A stretch of 5,959 nucleotides of DNA from Verrucomicrobiota bacterium (lineage in GTDB: Bacteria > Verrucomicrobiota > Verrucomicrobiia > Limisphaerales > UBA9464). Positions 4,470-5,959 of this stretch are shown here, piece after piece. Position 1 is the first letter of the stretch. Each line of letters opens with the position of its first letter. The stretch spans positions 1-5,959 of the forward strand of contig JAPLUH010000180.1 in the NCBI GenBank assembly GCA_026397675.1, read 5' to 3'. The notes below the pieces were generated by a model that did not search any database, was not told the DNA's origin, and worked only from the letters and a program-made list of their open reading frames with translations. Made by a program: the position numbers and the translations under genes.

Positions 4470-5959
4470 ATGGCCGTGATTCCCCGGATGAGCATCGTCA
4501 ATACCATGTTGGGTGTCGTCGGCGCAGCGCTGGCGGTGGTGGGCCTTTGGGCGGCCGCCCCGGAGCCAGCGGCAAAATCGTCTGTCGATCCGGCGTCGCA
4601 CTGGGCGTTCCAGCCAGTACGCAATCCAGCGCCCCCCTCGGTCGCGGATGTGGCGTGGTGCCGATCCCCATTGGACCGATTCATCTTGGCCGGACTTGAG
4701 CGGCAGGGCCGAAAGCCTGCGCCGGAGGCCGACCGCCGAACGTGGCTTCGTCGAGTGACCTTGGATCTTACAGGCCTGGCCCCTTCCCAGGAGGAAATCG
4801 AAGCCTTCGAGCACGACGATTCACCGCAGGCGACGGAAGCGGTGATCGATCGACTCCTGGCCTCGCCCCGCTACGGAGAGCGATGGGGACGGCATTGGCT
4901 GGATGTCGTCCGGTACGCCGACACCGCGGGCGAGACCGCTGACTATCCGGTGCCGGTGGCCTGGCGCTATCGGAACTACGTCATCGATGCCTTCAATGCC
5001 GACAAACCCTACTATGAGTTTGTTGAGGAGCAGATCGCCGGTGACTTATTGGCCCGACAAGGATCCCGGGACCGGTATGCCGAACGCGTGGCGGCCACCG
5101 GTTTTCTGGCCATTTCTCGGCGGTTCGGTTTTGACTCGGAGAATTACCACCACCTGACCCTCCAAGACACCATCGACACCATGGGTCAGACCTTTCTGGG
5201 ACTGACGCTGGGTTGTGCCCGATGCCACAACCACAAGTACGACCCGGTGCCGTTGACCGATTACTACGCGTTGTACGGGGTGTTTGAGAGCACTCGCTTC
5301 GCTTTCCCAGGGTCGGAACAGAAGCAGCGTTCGCGGGCCATGGTGCCGCTCATCCCGCCTGAGGAGTCCTTGCCACGTTGGCAAGAGTATGAAAACCGGG
5401 TGGCTTCCCTCACACGAATGGTCCAGCGAGCGGGGTTACCGGTACCCTCGGCGTTGCTCCGATCCATCGACGACCTGGATGGCGATTTTGAACTGCAAGC
5501 TCCGGCTTCGGGCGGCAGCAAGGGGGTGCTCGTGCCGCCTTGGATGTATGACGGACCCATTGCTGTCACTACCGAGGCGCAAAGTCCCTTCAAACACCGT
5601 TACCCGGGTGGCCGCGTCGGGGCGTCCATTCCTGCGGGTGCCCAGCCGTGGCACCTGGGCCAGGCCCTGCACCGGTTAGGGCGATCGGTTCGCGATGCCC
5701 ACCGCCTCTCGATCAATCTCGATTTGAAAACCGTGCCCGATCCGACGGTGGGCTCGGGTTCACACCGCTTTTGGGTGGGACGTGACGGCGGCAAACCCGC
5801 TCTGGAAGTGCTCATCTCCGCTCAGAGCCTGTCCCTTCGCACCGATTCAGGGGTTCAGGTGCCTCTGGGACCGATCGCCCCGGGGTCGTGGGTGAATTTG
5901 CAACTCGACCTCGATCGGAAGGCCCGCACGGTTTCGGTTCGCTTAGGGACGCCCGGATC
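4470..5959 (+). CDS. Exported DUF1549 (PSCyt2) protein, N-terminal 496 residues; 3' end outside window
   Basis: The frame is open from ATG 4470 to the right edge without a stop. A leader at about 8-30 (hydrophobic core LGVVGAALAVVGLWAAA, with R6 before it) suggests export or a membrane anchor. The DUF1549 domain runs from about 44 to 275: HWAFQPVRNP (44-53), SPLDRFILAGL (66-76), RRVTLDLTGLAPS (94-106), YGERWGRHWLDVVRYADTAG (135-154), NYVIDAFNADKPY (169-181), and GCARCHNHKYDPVPLTDYYALYGVF (248-272). It holds one CxxCH (C249, C252, H253). After it, about 400-496 looks like a beta-rich, LamG-like insert (SHRFWVGRDG, GSWVNLQLDLDRKARTVSVRLGTPG). In this family a DUF1553 (PSD1) domain normally follows, and would lie beyond the window. 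No N-terminal PSCyt1 cytochrome domain is present, as the leader runs straight into DUF1549. Function is unproven. These genes are greatly expanded in Planctomycetota and Verrucomicrobiota, often next to DUF1501 genes. The R6-containing leader and a possible upstream GGGCGGGG favour the ATG at 4470 over those at 4488 or 4506. Confidence 0.9.
   Translation, partial: MAVIPRMSIVNTMLGVVGAALAVVGLWAAAPEPAAKSSVDPASHWAFQPVRNPAPPSVADVAWCRSPLDRFILAGLERQGRKPAPEADRRTWLRRVTLDLTGLAPSQEEIEAFEHDDSPQATEAVIDRLLASPRYGERWGRHWLDVVRYADTAGETADYPVPVAWRYRNYVIDAFNADKPYYEFVEEQIAGDLLARQGSRDRYAERVAATGFLAISRRFGFDSENYHHLTLQDTIDTMGQTFLGLTLGCARCHNHKYDPVPLTDYYALYGVFESTRFAFPGSEQKQRSRAMVPLIPPEESLPRWQEYENRVASLTRMVQRAGLPVPSALLRSIDDLDGDFELQAPASGGSKGVLVPPWMYDGPIAVTTEAQSPFKHRYPGGRVGASIPAGAQPWHLGQALHRLGRSVRDAHRLSINLDLKTVPDPTVGSGSHRFWVGRDGGKPALEVLISAQSLSLRTDSGVQVPLGPIAPGSWVNLQLDLDRKARTVSVRLGTPG
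5214..5228 (+). other. CxxCH motif in the DUF1549 domain
   Basis: The codons TGT GCC CGA TGC CAC encode C249-A-R-C252-H253, followed by NHKYDP. This GCxRCHxHKxDP block is the family signature of DUF1549. It has the form of a haem c site, which is why the family was named cytochrome-like; actual haem binding is not shown by the sequence. Confidence 0.75.

Noticed and set aside
4360..4470. Longer N-terminus of the oxidoreductase, starting at a TTG (4470, minus strand)
   Set aside because: The extra 37 residues show no family similarity and the Rossmann loop sits normally 9 residues after the ATG at 4359. The extension would also consume the whole divergent intergenic region.

Overview
The window is GC-rich bacterial DNA. 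It holds four complete protein genes plus one gene cut at each edge. I see no tRNA, rRNA, insertion sequence, CRISPR array or phage gene. The gene content points to the PVC group, most likely Verrucomicrobiota, with Planctomycetota as the alternative. The clues are a DUF1549 (planctomycete-type 'PSCyt2') secreted protein, the tail of a phosphoesterase of the type found in YncE/phosphatase fusions, a small zinc-ribbon protein with a single membrane anchor, and a secreted protein with one CxxCH haem site. The lineage call rests on remembered family distribution, not on a search.

Layout. Positions 2-763 (+) carry the C-terminal part of a phosphoesterase, followed after 18 bases by a 100-residue zinc-ribbon membrane protein (782-1084, +). 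A 127-base gap precedes the secreted single-haem protein (1212-2531, +). That gene ends 6 bases from the stop codon of an oppositely oriented HAD hydrolase (2538-3323, -). Directly upstream of the hydrolase, with one base between stop and start codons, lies a Gfo/Idh/MocA oxidoreductase (3325-4359, -). A 110-base divergent intergenic region separates that gene from a secreted DUF1549 protein (4470-5959, +), which runs off the right edge and is intact as far as visible.

How the genes may work together. The oxidoreductase and HAD hydrolase look like a translationally coupled two-gene unit. The pairing suggests cytoplasmic metabolism of a sugar, polyol or sugar phosphate, but the substrate cannot be read from sequence. 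The DUF1549 protein and the single-haem protein both appear to be exported and to carry one CxxCH each. They belong to the large, poorly characterised set of exported c-type-cytochrome-like proteins of PVC bacteria, and the window alone does not tie them to one pathway.

Nothing here is a clear new defence, mobile or RNA system. The most worthwhile leads are the uncharacterised single-haem family, the oxidoreductase-HAD couple and the zinc-ribbon membrane protein.
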